Positions 1 through 8,357 are shown, counted from the first letter of the stretch. The stretch is DNA of 36,060 nucleotides from Bacillota bacterium (GCA_012521185.1 JAAYMV010000096.1:1-36060); one strand, 5' to 3'. The notes: generated from the sequence alone by a model not told the origin. A program made the numbers and translations.

Positions 1-323
1 ACTACTCGATGCCAACGTCCTTTCCCATCACCTGCAGCTAAAACCATTCCCCCGTCAGGTTTAGCGGTACTCTCTGGGTCATAAACAAAAACTCCACCGC
101 CACCATCATTTTCAGACCAATAACCTTGTACATAAATTTGTTCTTGGTTTCTAATCAAAGGCAAAGTTGATAAATCAGAGAGCGAACTAATACTTACCAA
201 ATTAGCCGAATTAGCAACTATACTTTTTTCGGTCAATAACTGTTCTTGGACTCCCTTATCCAATAAGCAACCAGTTGAAATCATAGCTATCACTAGCAAC
301 ACAGTAATAAATAGCTTTCTCAA
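1..323 (-). CDS. Secreted lipoprotein, N-terminal part (beta-helix/pectate-lyase-like), cut by window edge
   Basis: The first 107 codons are visible and the gene continues beyond base 1. The start is a TTG at 321-323, preceded by a TAGGAGGA ribosome binding site. The protein opens with RKLF, a hydrophobic stretch and the lipobox STGC, so it should be exported and lipid-anchored at Cys19. After a linker comes a motif of the type YVQGYWSENDGGGG followed by a VFVYDP strand and a GKGRWHR end. This N-terminal motif is known from right-handed parallel beta-helix proteins (pectate lyase or GH28-like). The lipoprotein call is firm. The beta-helix call rests on one motif and the enzymatic role is not visible here. 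Confidence 0.72.
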   Translation of the reverse strand, partial: MRKLFITVLLVIAMISTGCLLDKGVQEQLLTEKSIVANSANLVSISSLSDLSTLPLIRNQEQIYVQGYWSENDGGGGVFVYDPESTAKPDGGMVLAAGDGKGRWHRV

Positions 324-424
324 TTAAGATTCCTCCTATCAAATTATTACAAGCTTAGGCTTGGTCTGTTGTAATATATGTTAATTTATTTCAAATGTTG
401 CTAGGATAAGAGATTATAAATTGG

Positions 425-452
425 AAAGGCTACAGTTTCCACTGTAGCCTTT
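425..452 (-). terminator. Hairpin terminator of the downstream lipoprotein gene
   Basis: A perfect 12-bp inverted repeat (AAAGGCTACAGT, loop of 4, ACTGTAGCCTTT) lies 14 nt past the stop of the gene ending at 467. The T-run is weak, so termination efficiency is uncertain. Confidence 0.6.
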
Positions 453-466
453 AAACATCTTATCTT

Positions 467-1258
467 CTATTCTTGATACCAAATAGCAATTTCATCGTAA
501 TAATAAGTCATTGCTGTACTTCCATCTGCTGTTCGAACTTGGAACTCAATTAGATTGATAGTTCTCAAATCTAACTCAGGATTATCTAGCAAATTGATTT
601 CTACATAATTCCAACCATTTTTCAAGTTATCGATAGGATAATTAATTGACTTTTGTCCACTAGGAGTCCAGAAATTCACTATTAACGCAGCATCTGGTCT
701 TAACAAATTCACATCTGGAAAATAAACCCAAAAGCCTAAACGATTATATTTAGATAAGTTGGACACAAAATTAGGATGGTAATCTCTGAGTCGAACCATG
801 GAACGAGCATCACTGCCAGTTTTGTCAACGCGTAAGCTATACTTACCTGCCATTACATAATCAGGATTTGCATTATGAGAGATGCTAGCATCATTTTCTG
901 TAGTAAATCCTTCAAAAGCATCAAACTGATCTATTAGCTGATAATTTTTCATACCAGTTTTAATTCGAAAATTAAGATCACGAGTAACTGTCTGCTCGCC
1001 ATCTGTGGCGGTGACCACCAAATTATAAATACCATCTTTTGAAATTGGATCGCCAAAATATGGATCACCATTTAAAACCATGGTAACTTCAACAGCAGGA
1101 TCTTCTACACTAACAACCGGAATAACTTCTCCACTATAAACTTTGCCATCTTCCACTCCGCTAATGCTTACTCCAAGACTAGGATCAGTACAACCAGCTA
1201 AAATCAAAGTAAATGACATAAGCACTAACAACAAGCCAGCTTTAGATAAGTGTCGCAT
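467..1258 (-). CDS. Lipoprotein with Ig-like and carbohydrate-binding-like domains
   Basis: 263 aa. A Lys/Arg N-terminus, a hydrophobic core and the lipobox LAGC (Cys at about 23) indicate a surface lipoprotein. Residues about 28-100 look like an Ig-like beta-sandwich (SISGVEDGKVYSGEV and VVTATDGEQTVTRDL patterns). Residues about 108-263 resemble a galactose-binding-like or CBM fold, with DQFDAFEGF, an aromatic-rich GFWVYFPDV strand and a terminal YYYDEIAIW strand. No catalytic motif is visible. The ATG start has a GGGAGGG ribosome binding site. It follows the same strand as the lipoprotein at 1-323, so both may belong to an extracellular polysaccharide-handling set. The substrate cannot be read from the sequence. 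Confidence 0.75.
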   Translation of the reverse strand: MRHLSKAGLLLVLMSFTLILAGCTDPSLGVSISGVEDGKVYSGEVIPVVSVEDPAVEVTMVLNGDPYFGDPISKDGIYNLVVTATDGEQTVTRDLNFRIKTGMKNYQLIDQFDAFEGFTTENDASISHNANPDYVMAGKYSLRVDKTGSDARSMVRLRDYHPNFVSNLSKYNRLGFWVYFPDVNLLRPDAALIVNFWTPSGQKSINYPIDNLKNGWNYVEINLLDNPELDLRTINLIEFQVRTADGSTAMTYYYDEIAIWYQE

Positions 1259-1370
1259 GAAAACCCTCCCATTATCAAAGGTTGTTAATTTAATTGTAAC
1301 AAATTTTTATGATAAAATTAAGCACATATATATTACAAGTTCCCCTCTTTTTCTACAATTTTGCCACAAA

Positions 1371-1400
1371 TAAAAAGCGATACCCAATATAAGTATCGCA
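1371..1400 (-). terminator. Terminator of the aspartokinase operon
   Basis: Stem GCGATAC/GTATCGC at 1377-1383 and 1393-1399. On the minus strand it is followed by CTTTTTATTT. It lies just downstream of the stop at 1414. Confidence 0.75.
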
Positions 1401-1413
1401 ATTTATTACTTAT

Positions 1414-2730
1414 TTAATTAACAAAAGCATTGTAAATAGATTTTACAGCCTGATCAAAGTCCTTATTCTCTATCCCTATAATAATATTCATCTCACTAGA
1501 ACCTTGAGCAATTAGCCGAATATTTATTCCACTCTCCGCCAAGGCGGTGAATAATCTAGCCGCAATTCCTTTTTTATAAACCATCCGACGTCCCACTGTA
1601 GCAATTAAGGCAATTTCGTGAAACACTTCAACTTTATCTGGCTCCAAACGCTTGTCAATTTTAGCAATCACTGTCTCTAATTTGCCTTTTAACTGGCATT
1701 CTGAGATTACTAAGGAAACACTATCAATACCGGAAGGCATATGTTCAAAGGAAATATCTTCTTCCTCTAAGATTGATAATAACCTACGGACAAAACCTGT
1801 TTCCGAATGCATCAAAGCTTTTTCAATTGTAATAATCACAAAGTCTTTCCGACCAGCAATACCAGTAACATCACTTTCCGCTTCACCATTTCCGTTAGAA
1901 CTGATAATTAAAGTACCTGGATCCTCTGGCCGATTAGTGTTCCGAATATTAATCGGAATTCCGACTTGCCGAACTGGATAAATCGCATCTTCATGTAAAA
2001 CATTCGCACCAGCATAGGCCAATTCCCGTAATTCACTATAAGTAATATGGCTTATTTCTTTTGGCTGAGAAATAATCCGGGGATCTGCCATATAAATTCC
2101 AGATACATCTGTCCAATTTTCATACATTGCTGCATTAACAGCCCGGGCGACTAAGGCACCAGTTATATCGGAGCCACCTCGAGAAAAGGTTTTAATTTCT
2201 CCATTTGGTAAACTGCCATAAAAACCTGGGATCACTGCTCGAGGATAATCTGCTAGCTTTTCTTTAATGGCTGCTTCTGTTTTAGCCATATCGAGTTGTC
2301 CTTGAGCATTAAAGAAAATAACATTTGCAGCATCAACAAACGGTACCCCTAAATAGGCGGCTAAGAGCAAACCATTTAAGTATTCACCTCTACTTGCCGC
2401 ATAATCAGGTGTCACTGTAGAAGGTAATGTTTTATATACGTGATCTAAATGACAAACAATATCATAATCTAGTTCTAAACCTGTCACAATACTAGTATAT
2501 CGTTCTTTAATAGCATTAAAGATATGATCATAGGGCTGCCCATTACTTACCGCTTCATAACATTGATAGAGCAAATCAGTTACTTTAGTATCGTCGTTAA
2601 ACCGCTTTCCTGGAGCAGATGGAACAACATACCGTCTATTAGGATCTTGCTCAATAATGTTTTTTACTTTACGAAATGCTTCCGCTGATGCAAGCGAAGT
2701 ACCACCAAATTTTACGACTTTTAAACCCAT
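1414..2730 (-). CDS. Aspartokinase, YclM (class III)-like
   Basis: 438 aa, the normal length for a monofunctional aspartate kinase (EC 2.7.2.4), the first step of the aspartate pathway to Lys, Thr, Met and diaminopimelate. The N-terminal kinase domain has VKFGGTSLA at about 6-14, the VVPSAPGKR stretch typical of the YclM type, and the SRGGSDITG nucleotide/Asp motif at about 184-192. The last 140 residues hold two ACT-type modules (FVIITIEKALM and ALIATVGRRM starts), so allosteric control by an amino acid end product is expected; which one is not evident. The ATG start has a GGGGAGG site 11 nt upstream. It is the last gene of the lrp-aminotransferase-aspartokinase operon, 29 nt after the aminotransferase, and is followed by a terminator. 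Confidence 0.93.
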   Translation of the reverse strand: MGLKVVKFGGTSLASAEAFRKVKNIIEQDPNRRYVVPSAPGKRFNDDTKVTDLLYQCYEAVSNGQPYDHIFNAIKERYTSIVTGLELDYDIVCHLDHVYKTLPSTVTPDYAASRGEYLNGLLLAAYLGVPFVDAANVIFFNAQGQLDMAKTEAAIKEKLADYPRAVIPGFYGSLPNGEIKTFSRGGSDITGALVARAVNAAMYENWTDVSGIYMADPRIISQPKEISHITYSELRELAYAGANVLHEDAIYPVRQVGIPINIRNTNRPEDPGTLIISSNGNGEAESDVTGIAGRKDFVIITIEKALMHSETGFVRRLLSILEEEDISFEHMPSGIDSVSLVISECQLKGKLETVIAKIDKRLEPDKVEVFHEIALIATVGRRMVYKKGIAARLFTALAESGINIRLIAQGSSEMNIIIGIENKDFDQAVKSIYNAFVN

Positions 2731-2759
2731 TACTAAATTAACCTCCCCTAAACTATGGC

Positions 2760-3941
2760 TTACTCTAGATTCTTTTCTTTTCTAACCTTCTTGACAAAAC
2801 GGCCAATTCGTTCCAAGGCCGCTTCTAGATTTTTTAGGGAGTAAGCATAAGAACATCTAATATAGCCTTCGCCGCTATCACCAAAAGCATTACCTGGAAC
2901 TACAGCCACACGCTCTTCCCGTAATAAACGATCACAGAACTCTTCCGACGACATACCTAGACCTTTAATGGATGGAAATACATAAAAAGCTCCCTTGGGC
3001 TCAAAACACTCTAACCCCATCTTACGAAAACCATGAACTAAAAATCGACGCCGTAAGTCATATTCTTCGTGCATTTTAGTTACTGATTCCAATCCATTGC
3101 GCAAAGCTTCCACAGCTGCATATTGACTAACTGTCGGAGCACACATAATTGTAAACTGATGAATTTTAGTTAAAGCTGCAATTAGGGCTGGATGCCCAGC
3201 AACATAACCCAACCGCCAACCCGTCATCGCAAATGATTTGGAAAATCCGTTAATCACTAATGTTCGCTCATACATTCCTTCAATCGATGCGATTGAAACA
3301 TGTTTCGTACCATAAGTTAATTCACTATAAATTTCGTCAGAAACGATTAATATATTGTGCTCCCGTAATACCTGAGCAATATCCTCTAAATTATGCCGCT
3401 CCATAATAGCTCCAGTTGGATTATTCGGATAAGGCAAAACCACAACCCGCGTACGTTCCGTAATACAGCTTGCCAAATCTTCGCCAGTAATACGAAACTC
3501 TGTTTTTTCTGAAGTCGGAATCGGAACGGGAACTCCGCCAGCCAAAATTACGCAGGGAGAATAGGAGACATAGGATGGTTCTGGAATTAATACCTCATCT
3601 CCCGGTTGAATAACCGCTCTAATCGCTAAATCAATTGCTTCACTGGCTCCAACTGTAACTAAGATTTGATCCTGCGGTCGATATTTAATCTGATAGCGCT
3701 CTTCTAAATAACGACTGATTTCTTGCCTTAACTCAAATAACCCAGAGTTAGAAGTGTAGGTAGTACGTCCCTTCTCCAAAGCATAAATCGCTTCTTCCCG
3801 CACATGCCATGGCGTAGTAAAATCAGGTTCTCCTACTCCTAAAGAAATCACATCCTCCATTTGCGCTGCAATATCAAAGAACCTACGGATACCCGATGGT
3901 TTAATTCCCTTTACTCGCTCATTGATGAAGGATTCAATCAT
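2760..3941 (-). CDS. PLP-dependent class I aminotransferase (PatA/AspC-like)
   Basis: 393 aa, fold-type I aminotransferase. Landmarks are GVGEPDF (35-41), the TSNSG loop, YPNNPTGA (171-178), SDEIYSEL (201-208) and the PLP-lysine motif NGFSKSFAMTGWR with Lys235. The C-terminal YIRCSYA contains the substrate-carboxylate arginine. The sequence is closest in pattern to B. subtilis PatA and related aspartate/aromatic aminotransferases; the amino donor cannot be decided here. The ATG start overlaps the stop of the lrp-type gene by 4 bp, so the two are probably translationally coupled. With aspartokinase downstream, a role around aspartate or aspartate-family amino acids is likely but inferred. Confidence 0.93.
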   Translation of the reverse strand: MIESFINERVKGIKPSGIRRFFDIAAQMEDVISLGVGEPDFTTPWHVREEAIYALEKGRTTYTSNSGLFELRQEISRYLEERYQIKYRPQDQILVTVGASEAIDLAIRAVIQPGDEVLIPEPSYVSYSPCVILAGGVPVPIPTSEKTEFRITGEDLASCITERTRVVVLPYPNNPTGAIMERHNLEDIAQVLREHNILIVSDEIYSELTYGTKHVSIASIEGMYERTLVINGFSKSFAMTGWRLGYVAGHPALIAALTKIHQFTIMCAPTVSQYAAVEALRNGLESVTKMHEEYDLRRRFLVHGFRKMGLECFEPKGAFYVFPSIKGLGMSSEEFCDRLLREERVAVVPGNAFGDSGEGYIRCSYAYSLKNLEAALERIGRFVKKVRKEKNLE

Positions 3942-4420
3942 AACCAGATCGCCGCCCTTTGATCCTTTTCTTCTGGTCCATAAACAAATCCATGTTCCTT
4001 ATATTTTTTTAATACGAAGTGTGTGGCACAACTAAGCACAGATTCCATTGGTGCTAGTCTTTGAGAAACGAATAAAGCTACGTCCTTCATGGACTTGCCT
4101 TCGACAACCACGGTTAAATCAAAACCGCCAGACATTAAATAAACAGCCGTTACCTCTGGAAACTGGTAAATCCGTTCGGCAATTTTATCAAAACCTATAC
4201 CACGCTGTGGTGTAACCTTAACTTCGATTAAGGCAGTTACTAATTCGCGCTTTGTCTTTTCCCAATCAATCATTGTATGATAACCAAGAATAGTACGGTT
4301 AGCTTCCATCTTTTTAATTTCCGCCGCAACTTCTTCCTCAGAGGCGCCAAGCATCACCGCCAGCTGCTCAACGGATATTCTGCTATCCTTTTCCAAAATC
4401 TCCAAGATTTTTTGATGCAC
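3938..4420 (-). CDS. Lrp/AsnC-family transcriptional regulator
   Basis: 160 aa with a GTG start at 4418-4420, chosen because a strong TAAGGAGG lies 8 nt upstream; the in-frame ATG 45 nt further up has no such site and sits in the operator region. Residues 1-60 form an AsnC-type winged helix-turn-helix (KILEILEKDSRISVEQLAVML). Residues about 65-145 form the RAM ligand-binding domain (ALIEVKVTPQRG, VTAVYLMSGGFDLTVVVEG). The protein should sense an amino acid and control the co-transcribed aminotransferase and aspartokinase. A 14-bp palindrome lies between promoter and start codon, suggesting autoregulation. Lrp-aminotransferase pairs are a known arrangement in Bacillota. Confidence 0.92.
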   Translation of the reverse strand: MHQKILEILEKDSRISVEQLAVMLGASEEEVAAEIKKMEANRTILGYHTMIDWEKTKRELVTALIEVKVTPQRGIGFDKIAERIYQFPEVTAVYLMSGGFDLTVVVEGKSMKDVALFVSQRLAPMESVLSCATHFVLKKYKEHGFVYGPEEKDQRAAIWL

Positions 4421-4449
4421 AATAATAACCTCCTTAACCAAGTTATGCC

Positions 4450-4463
4450 GGATACATGTATCC
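4450..4463. promoter_or_regulatory. Operator-like perfect palindrome upstream of the lrp-type gene
   Basis: GGATACATGTATCC is a perfect 14-bp palindrome. It begins 4 nt downstream of the proposed -10 box (4468-4473 on the minus strand), which places it over the expected transcription start. Binding there by the Lrp-type protein would block its own operon. The site is seen; its binding partner is inferred. Confidence 0.6.
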
Positions 4464-4467
4464 ATTT

Positions 4468-4496
4468 ATTTTATACCAAACTCTGCCTAAATACAA
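4468..4496 (-). promoter_or_regulatory. Promoter of the lrp-aminotransferase-aspartokinase operon
   Basis: On the minus strand: -35 TTGTAT (4491-4496), 17-bp spacer, -10 TAAAAT (4468-4473). It overlaps the short gap after the AEC transporter gene and lies 48 nt from the GTG start. Confidence 0.6.
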
Positions 4497-4513
4497 TACC
4501 CAGCCTAATTAGG

Positions 4514-5479
4514 CTACACCACAGGGAAGATAATGCCTGCAAAATAAATTACAGCTGTTAAAGTAATCGCACTAAGCAATGTTGAAACCATCACTGCTTG
4601 AGACGCAAAATCAGGGCGATTATTATATTCTACAGCAATAAGCGCGGTATTAACCGATGTTGGTACTGAAGACGAAATCATCAATGCTTGAGCTAAAATT
4701 CCTTGAGCGCCAAATAATTTTAGTAAGATGACTGCTAAAATAGGACCGCCAATTAATCTCATGGCCACTGCTAAATAAACTTCCCGATCTTTAAAATTAA
4801 AGCTTGTCCGCGATAGTTGTACGCCTAAAGTAATAAGGGCTACCGAAATTAAACCTTGCCTGATAAACTCAAATGCTGGCCAAAACGGTGCTTTAGTCAT
4901 GTCAACAGCAAGATACTTTAAGATTAAAGCTAGAGGTATCGCATAGATCGTCGGCATTTTACAAATATTAATTAAAGATTGCTTCCAATCCATATGAGCT
5001 CGTCCAGCATTAAAAAAGCCTAACGTGTTCGTAGTCACATTTTGCACTACTAAAATCATCACTTGGCAGGTAACAGCCAATGCCAAGTAAGGCGTTTCAC
5101 CATTAATTAAAAATGGGCCGCTGCTAAAAACCAAAGTAATTAACGGAACTCCAATATTTCCCGAGTTATAAAACATGACCGAGTTTTTAAAAGCACTCTT
5201 TAACCCTAAATCATATCCTCTTAATCTTGCAACAATGGAGGTAATTCCCATATTTAGAATTAACATTACTATACCAAAAATAAGAGCCTGCATTAATTGA
5301 AAATCTATTTCGGTAGTAAGCAAATTAACAAAGACAAAAATGGGGACATAAATATAAAAATTAATCTTACTCAACGTAAAAATATCCAAATTAAAAGCTT
5401 TGTTCAATAAAAAACCTAAAGCAATTAATGTGAAAATTGGAATGATGTTATTACTTAGAATGTAAAAAAAGATCTCCAC
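4514..5479 (-). CDS. AEC-family (auxin efflux carrier-like) transporter
   Basis: 321 aa, with about ten hydrophobic segments and the two-halves pattern of the AEC/BASS-like permeases (Pfam Mem_trans). Visible signatures are ALGFLLNKAF near the N-terminus, the FYNSGNIGVPL motif in the first half, and SSVPTSVNTALIA in the second. In bacteria such proteins export or take up small organic acids (malate, malonate, lactate) or amino acids; the substrate is not known here. The start is GTG at 5477-5479 with a modest AAAGG site. The stop codon overlaps the palindrome AGCCTAATTAGGCT (4502-4515), a weak hairpin with no T-run, so read-through towards the lrp gene is possible. Confidence 0.87.
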   Translation of the reverse strand: MEIFFYILSNNIIPIFTLIALGFLLNKAFNLDIFTLSKINFYIYVPIFVFVNLLTTEIDFQLMQALIFGIVMLILNMGITSIVARLRGYDLGLKSAFKNSVMFYNSGNIGVPLITLVFSSGPFLINGETPYLALAVTCQVMILVVQNVTTNTLGFFNAGRAHMDWKQSLINICKMPTIYAIPLALILKYLAVDMTKAPFWPAFEFIRQGLISVALITLGVQLSRTSFNFKDREVYLAVAMRLIGGPILAVILLKLFGAQGILAQALMISSSVPTSVNTALIAVEYNNRPDFASQAVMVSTLLSAITLTAVIYFAGIIFPVV

Positions 5480-5791
5480 CTAAAACAACCTTTCTATTAT
5501 ATATTTATTTACTTAGATACAATAATACACTTTTGAGCACTATTTGCCAAGTAGCTGGGATTAGACTGATTAATGCAACAATAGCAACAAATCAAATTAG
5601 GCTATAACCTTTTGTTAGTTTTTTCTTTTTCATTAAGTTTAGGAAGGATTTCTTTAATCATTATAGAATATTTGAAAACGTTAACAACTGTTATTGGAGC
5701 AAGAACAAAAAGAAAGTGCTACACTGTATTACGATTAAAATCAAAAATAATTTAATCGACTTTGAGCGGCAGAGAGGAGTTTTGAGCTTAG
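5480..5791. other. Divergent intergenic region (312 nt) with cre site and inverted repeat
   Basis: This gap lies between the AEC transporter (minus) and the histidine kinase (plus). It holds a consensus cre site (5672-5686) and an inverted repeat CGATTAAA/TTTAATCG (5732-5739 and 5751-5758, 11-nt loop). No convincing promoter pair is visible for the kinase. A TATAAT-like box at 5496-5501 could serve the AEC gene, but its best -35 partner is only 15 bp away. No small gene is evident. Confidence 0.5.
5672..5686. promoter_or_regulatory. CcpA cre site (catabolite control)
   Basis: TTGAAAACGTTAACA matches the cre consensus WTGNAARCGNWWWCA at every position. It lies 105 nt upstream of the histidine kinase start and about 190 nt upstream of the AEC transporter start, so either gene could be under carbon catabolite control. 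No ccpA is in the window. Confidence 0.6.
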
Positions 5792-7300
5792 ATGTCTATG
5801 CTAAACCTTCAGCAATTAGCTTCGATTCCTAATGCAAACAGTACAGCACATGTTCTTCTTATTAGCACTCCAAATGACACAATTCTTACACCAGATAAAA
5901 TTCTTCACCATGACGATTTCCACATAACCAAAGCATCTACAGTCCAAGATGTATTGATGCTGATTACCCAATTTAAATTTTCCTTAATTATTATTGACAA
6001 TCACTCTAGCAAGCTAGATCCAAGCTTTCTTATTAATACAATCAGAAAATCAAATCACCATCATCAGGTTCCAATCATCCTAATAATTGATGGACAAAGC
6101 ACACCTAGCAAGTTAGCCACTAATTACAATATGGAGCGAGTTCATCATTTGTTTACTCCAATTAACTACGAATCATTACACTCATACATCACTAATGTGA
6201 TTAATCGAACTTGTGTATCAGGACTAGATAGTCTACCACACCCAAACCTGGGATTTTCCACACTTAACAATTATTATCCCGAACGAACTACACAAATACT
6301 TGAATGCATCTCAGAAGCATATATGGCTATTGATAGAAATTGGCGAATAATCTATTGTAACCAGGCAGCCATTAATTTCCTAGATCCGATAGCCTTCAAT
6401 CAAGCAAGAACTAATCTAGCAGAAAATCTCCTTTGGGAATTACTTGATGTTAATATAAAATCTCAAATCTATGACCCTCTCCAAGAGGCAATGCAAAGTT
6501 TTAAACCGGTCAACGTCATAGTATACGATTGTGATAACTGGTTCAAAATTCGAGCTTATCCTATCGATGATGGATTAAGTCTTTACTGTGTTGATATTAC
6601 TGAGAAGAAAAAACTAGAGGAAGAAATCGTAAGGCTAGAACGGCTAAAACTTATTGCCCAAATGGCTGCTGGGATTACCCATGAAGTGAGAAATCCTATT
6701 TCAGTAGTGCGAGCCGTTCTTGATTTAGCTCGCTTAGCTGACAAACCAATTTCTCAAGAAAAAATTAACATGATGATTCAAGAAATCGATCGAGCCAACT
6801 CAATAATTTCAGAATTCTTGTCGTTGACTAATACCAATAACTATAAAAAAGAATTGATTTCCCTAGATAAATTAGTAACCCAGTTAGTTCCACTAATCGA
6901 AGCCAAAGTCTATAACTGCAATAAACGACTAATGCTAGATTTACAAAAATGCAATCCCATTTACCTATGTCCGCAAAAAATAGATCAATTAATCTTAAAT
7001 CTAGTTTTTAACGGCTTAGAGGCCATGAAACATCAGGGAGAAACTTTAACTATAAGAACTTATCAAAAATTTAGTGATGTTTATCTTGAAGTTAGTGATG
7101 AAGGAACCGGTATCGAAATGAAAGATTTACAAAACATTTGGGATCCATTCTTCACTACCAAAGAAGATGGCACTGGTTTAGGACTAGCGATCTGTAATAC
7201 CATCGTTACAAATCACAATGGAATTATAGATGTGGAAACTAATAATCAAGGTACTACCTTTATCGTTCGTTTCAAACAATACACAAGCAAGGGTAATTAA
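5792..7300 (+). CDS. Orphan sensor histidine kinase with degenerate receiver, PAS and kinase core
   Basis: 502 aa with no transmembrane segment, so probably cytosolic. Residues about 18-140 follow a receiver fold (VLLIST, LIIIDN with Asp69, VPIILIID), but the N-terminal acidic pair is absent and the usual conserved Lys is Thr (LFTPI). Residues about 165-270 look like a PAS domain (AYMAIDRNWRIIYCNQAA). HisKA follows with the phospho-acceptor in GITHEVRNP (His297). The HATPase has the N-box LNLVFNGLEAM (Asn403, Asn407), DEGTG (436-440), an FFTTK F-box and GTGLGL (460-465). The core resembles sporulation-type kinases such as KinA. No response regulator is adjacent. The ATG is 12 nt past AGAGGAG; a second ATG two codons on is possible. 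Confidence 0.9.
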   Translation: MSMLNLQQLASIPNANSTAHVLLISTPNDTILTPDKILHHDDFHITKASTVQDVLMLITQFKFSLIIIDNHSSKLDPSFLINTIRKSNHHHQVPIILIIDGQSTPSKLATNYNMERVHHLFTPINYESLHSYITNVINRTCVSGLDSLPHPNLGFSTLNNYYPERTTQILECISEAYMAIDRNWRIIYCNQAAINFLDPIAFNQARTNLAENLLWELLDVNIKSQIYDPLQEAMQSFKPVNVIVYDCDNWFKIRAYPIDDGLSLYCVDITEKKKLEEEIVRLERLKLIAQMAAGITHEVRNPISVVRAVLDLARLADKPISQEKINMMIQEIDRANSIISEFLSLTNTNNYKKELISLDKLVTQLVPLIEAKVYNCNKRLMLDLQKCNPIYLCPQKIDQLILNLVFNGLEAMKHQGETLTIRTYQKFSDVYLEVSDEGTGIEMKDLQNIWDPFFTTKEDGTGLGLAICNTIVTNHNGIIDVETNNQGTTFIVRFKQYTSKGN

Positions 7301-7330
7301 AAATCTACCCTTGCTTGCCATTTTTTAAGG
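7284..7330 (+). terminator. Intrinsic terminator of the histidine kinase, lying inside convergent gene ends
   Basis: A perfect 12-bp stem, CAAGCAAGGGTA (7284-7295) and TACCCTTGCTTG (7306-7317), is followed by CCATTTTTTAA. It overlaps the last codons of both the kinase and the opposing adenosine deaminase gene. On the minus strand no T-run follows, so it should act mainly on plus-strand transcripts. Confidence 0.7.
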
Positions 7331-8334
7331 TCTAATTCTAAACGACTAATTAACTGCTGCTTCTCATTATCCGGCAAAAATGCTGCTCTAGCTCCATTTA
7401 ATACTATTTGACAAACTTCCTGACTGTTGAAATCAAACTTTTCTTTTAACACTTGATACTCTGATGAAATATTGATGCCAGAAGTTGTTGGATCATCATC
7501 ACCTAAACTAATTGGGATTCCTTGTTCGAATAAAGTGCGAATCGGGTGACTAGCATACGAACTGACTGCTTTAGTATGCACATTACTTGTTGGACACACC
7601 TCTAAGGTAACCCCTGCTTGCTTCACTTGTGCAACAAGCTTAAAATCCGCTGCGATTTGTATCCCGTGGCCAATCCGGTCAGCTGATAATTCAACAATGG
7701 CATCAATTACTGACTGACCAGGCCCTACTTCTCCAGCATGGACTGTGATACCTAATCCATGCTTTTTTGCTTTAGCAAAGATTTCTTTAAAATTACTAGC
7801 AGGGTATCTAGCTTCATCACCGGCAATATCAAAACCAACTACCCCTTGATTTTGATATGCAGCAGCAACCTCTACTAAATCCATATTCTTTGTTGGATCA
7901 GAATCATTTCTTAAAGCGCAAACAATTAAACGCGCATCAATCGGATATTTGTGTTTAGCTGCTTGAATACCTGCCAAGACCTGCTCAATTGGTTCGTGTA
8001 CCCCTTGATTGTTTTCTAGATGCTGCCAGGGACCAAAACGAATTTCTAAATATTGAACATTTTGCCGATAAGCATCTTCCACCGCTTCGTAAGCAAACCG
8101 TTTCAATACTCCAGGAAAACGAGAAACCGCAAAAATACGATGAATCTTATCCAAAAAGTCTGCTAAGCTTGATTCAGTACCAGATACCTGAAGGTACTGC
8201 CGACTCTCCTCTACCGTGTCAATAGGCAAATCCACTTGATACTCTTTTACTAACTGCAAAAAAGTTTCAGGCCGAACTGCGCCTTCAAGGTGTTGATGTA
8301 GATTGACTTTTGGTAAGTCACGGAAACATTCCAT
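7297..8334 (-). CDS. add: Adenosine deaminase
   Basis: 345 aa from the ATG at 8332-8334, chosen because GGGGAGG lies 6 nt upstream; an ATG 15 nt earlier overlaps that site. It should convert adenosine to inosine in purine salvage (EC 3.5.4.4) in the cytosol. Zinc and catalytic motifs of the family are present: NLHQHLEG near the N-terminus (His13, His15), VHAGEVG (His199, Glu202), DRIGHGI (His223) and LGDDDPT (Asp280/Asp281). Length is typical. An adenine deaminase-type member cannot be fully excluded. The stop codon overlaps the stop of the convergent histidine kinase gene by 2 nt. It is last in the minus-strand run that contains the pirin pseudogene, 23 nt upstream. Confidence 0.9.
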   Translation of the reverse strand: MECFRDLPKVNLHQHLEGAVRPETFLQLVKEYQVDLPIDTVEESRQYLQVSGTESSLADFLDKIHRIFAVSRFPGVLKRFAYEAVEDAYRQNVQYLEIRFGPWQHLENNQGVHEPIEQVLAGIQAAKHKYPIDARLIVCALRNDSDPTKNMDLVEVAAAYQNQGVVGFDIAGDEARYPASNFKEIFAKAKKHGLGITVHAGEVGPGQSVIDAIVELSADRIGHGIQIAADFKLVAQVKQAGVTLEVCPTSNVHTKAVSSYASHPIRTLFEQGIPISLGDDDPTTSGINISSEYQVLKEKFDFNSQEVCQIVLNGARAAFLPDNEKQQLISRLELDLKKWQARVDF

Positions 8335-8357
8335 GCTTGTCCTCCCCATCAGTGTTT

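Noticed and set aside
5496-5522. Promoter for the AEC transporter gene (TATAAT with TTGTAT, minus strand)
   Set aside because: The spacer is 15 bp, too short for a confident call.
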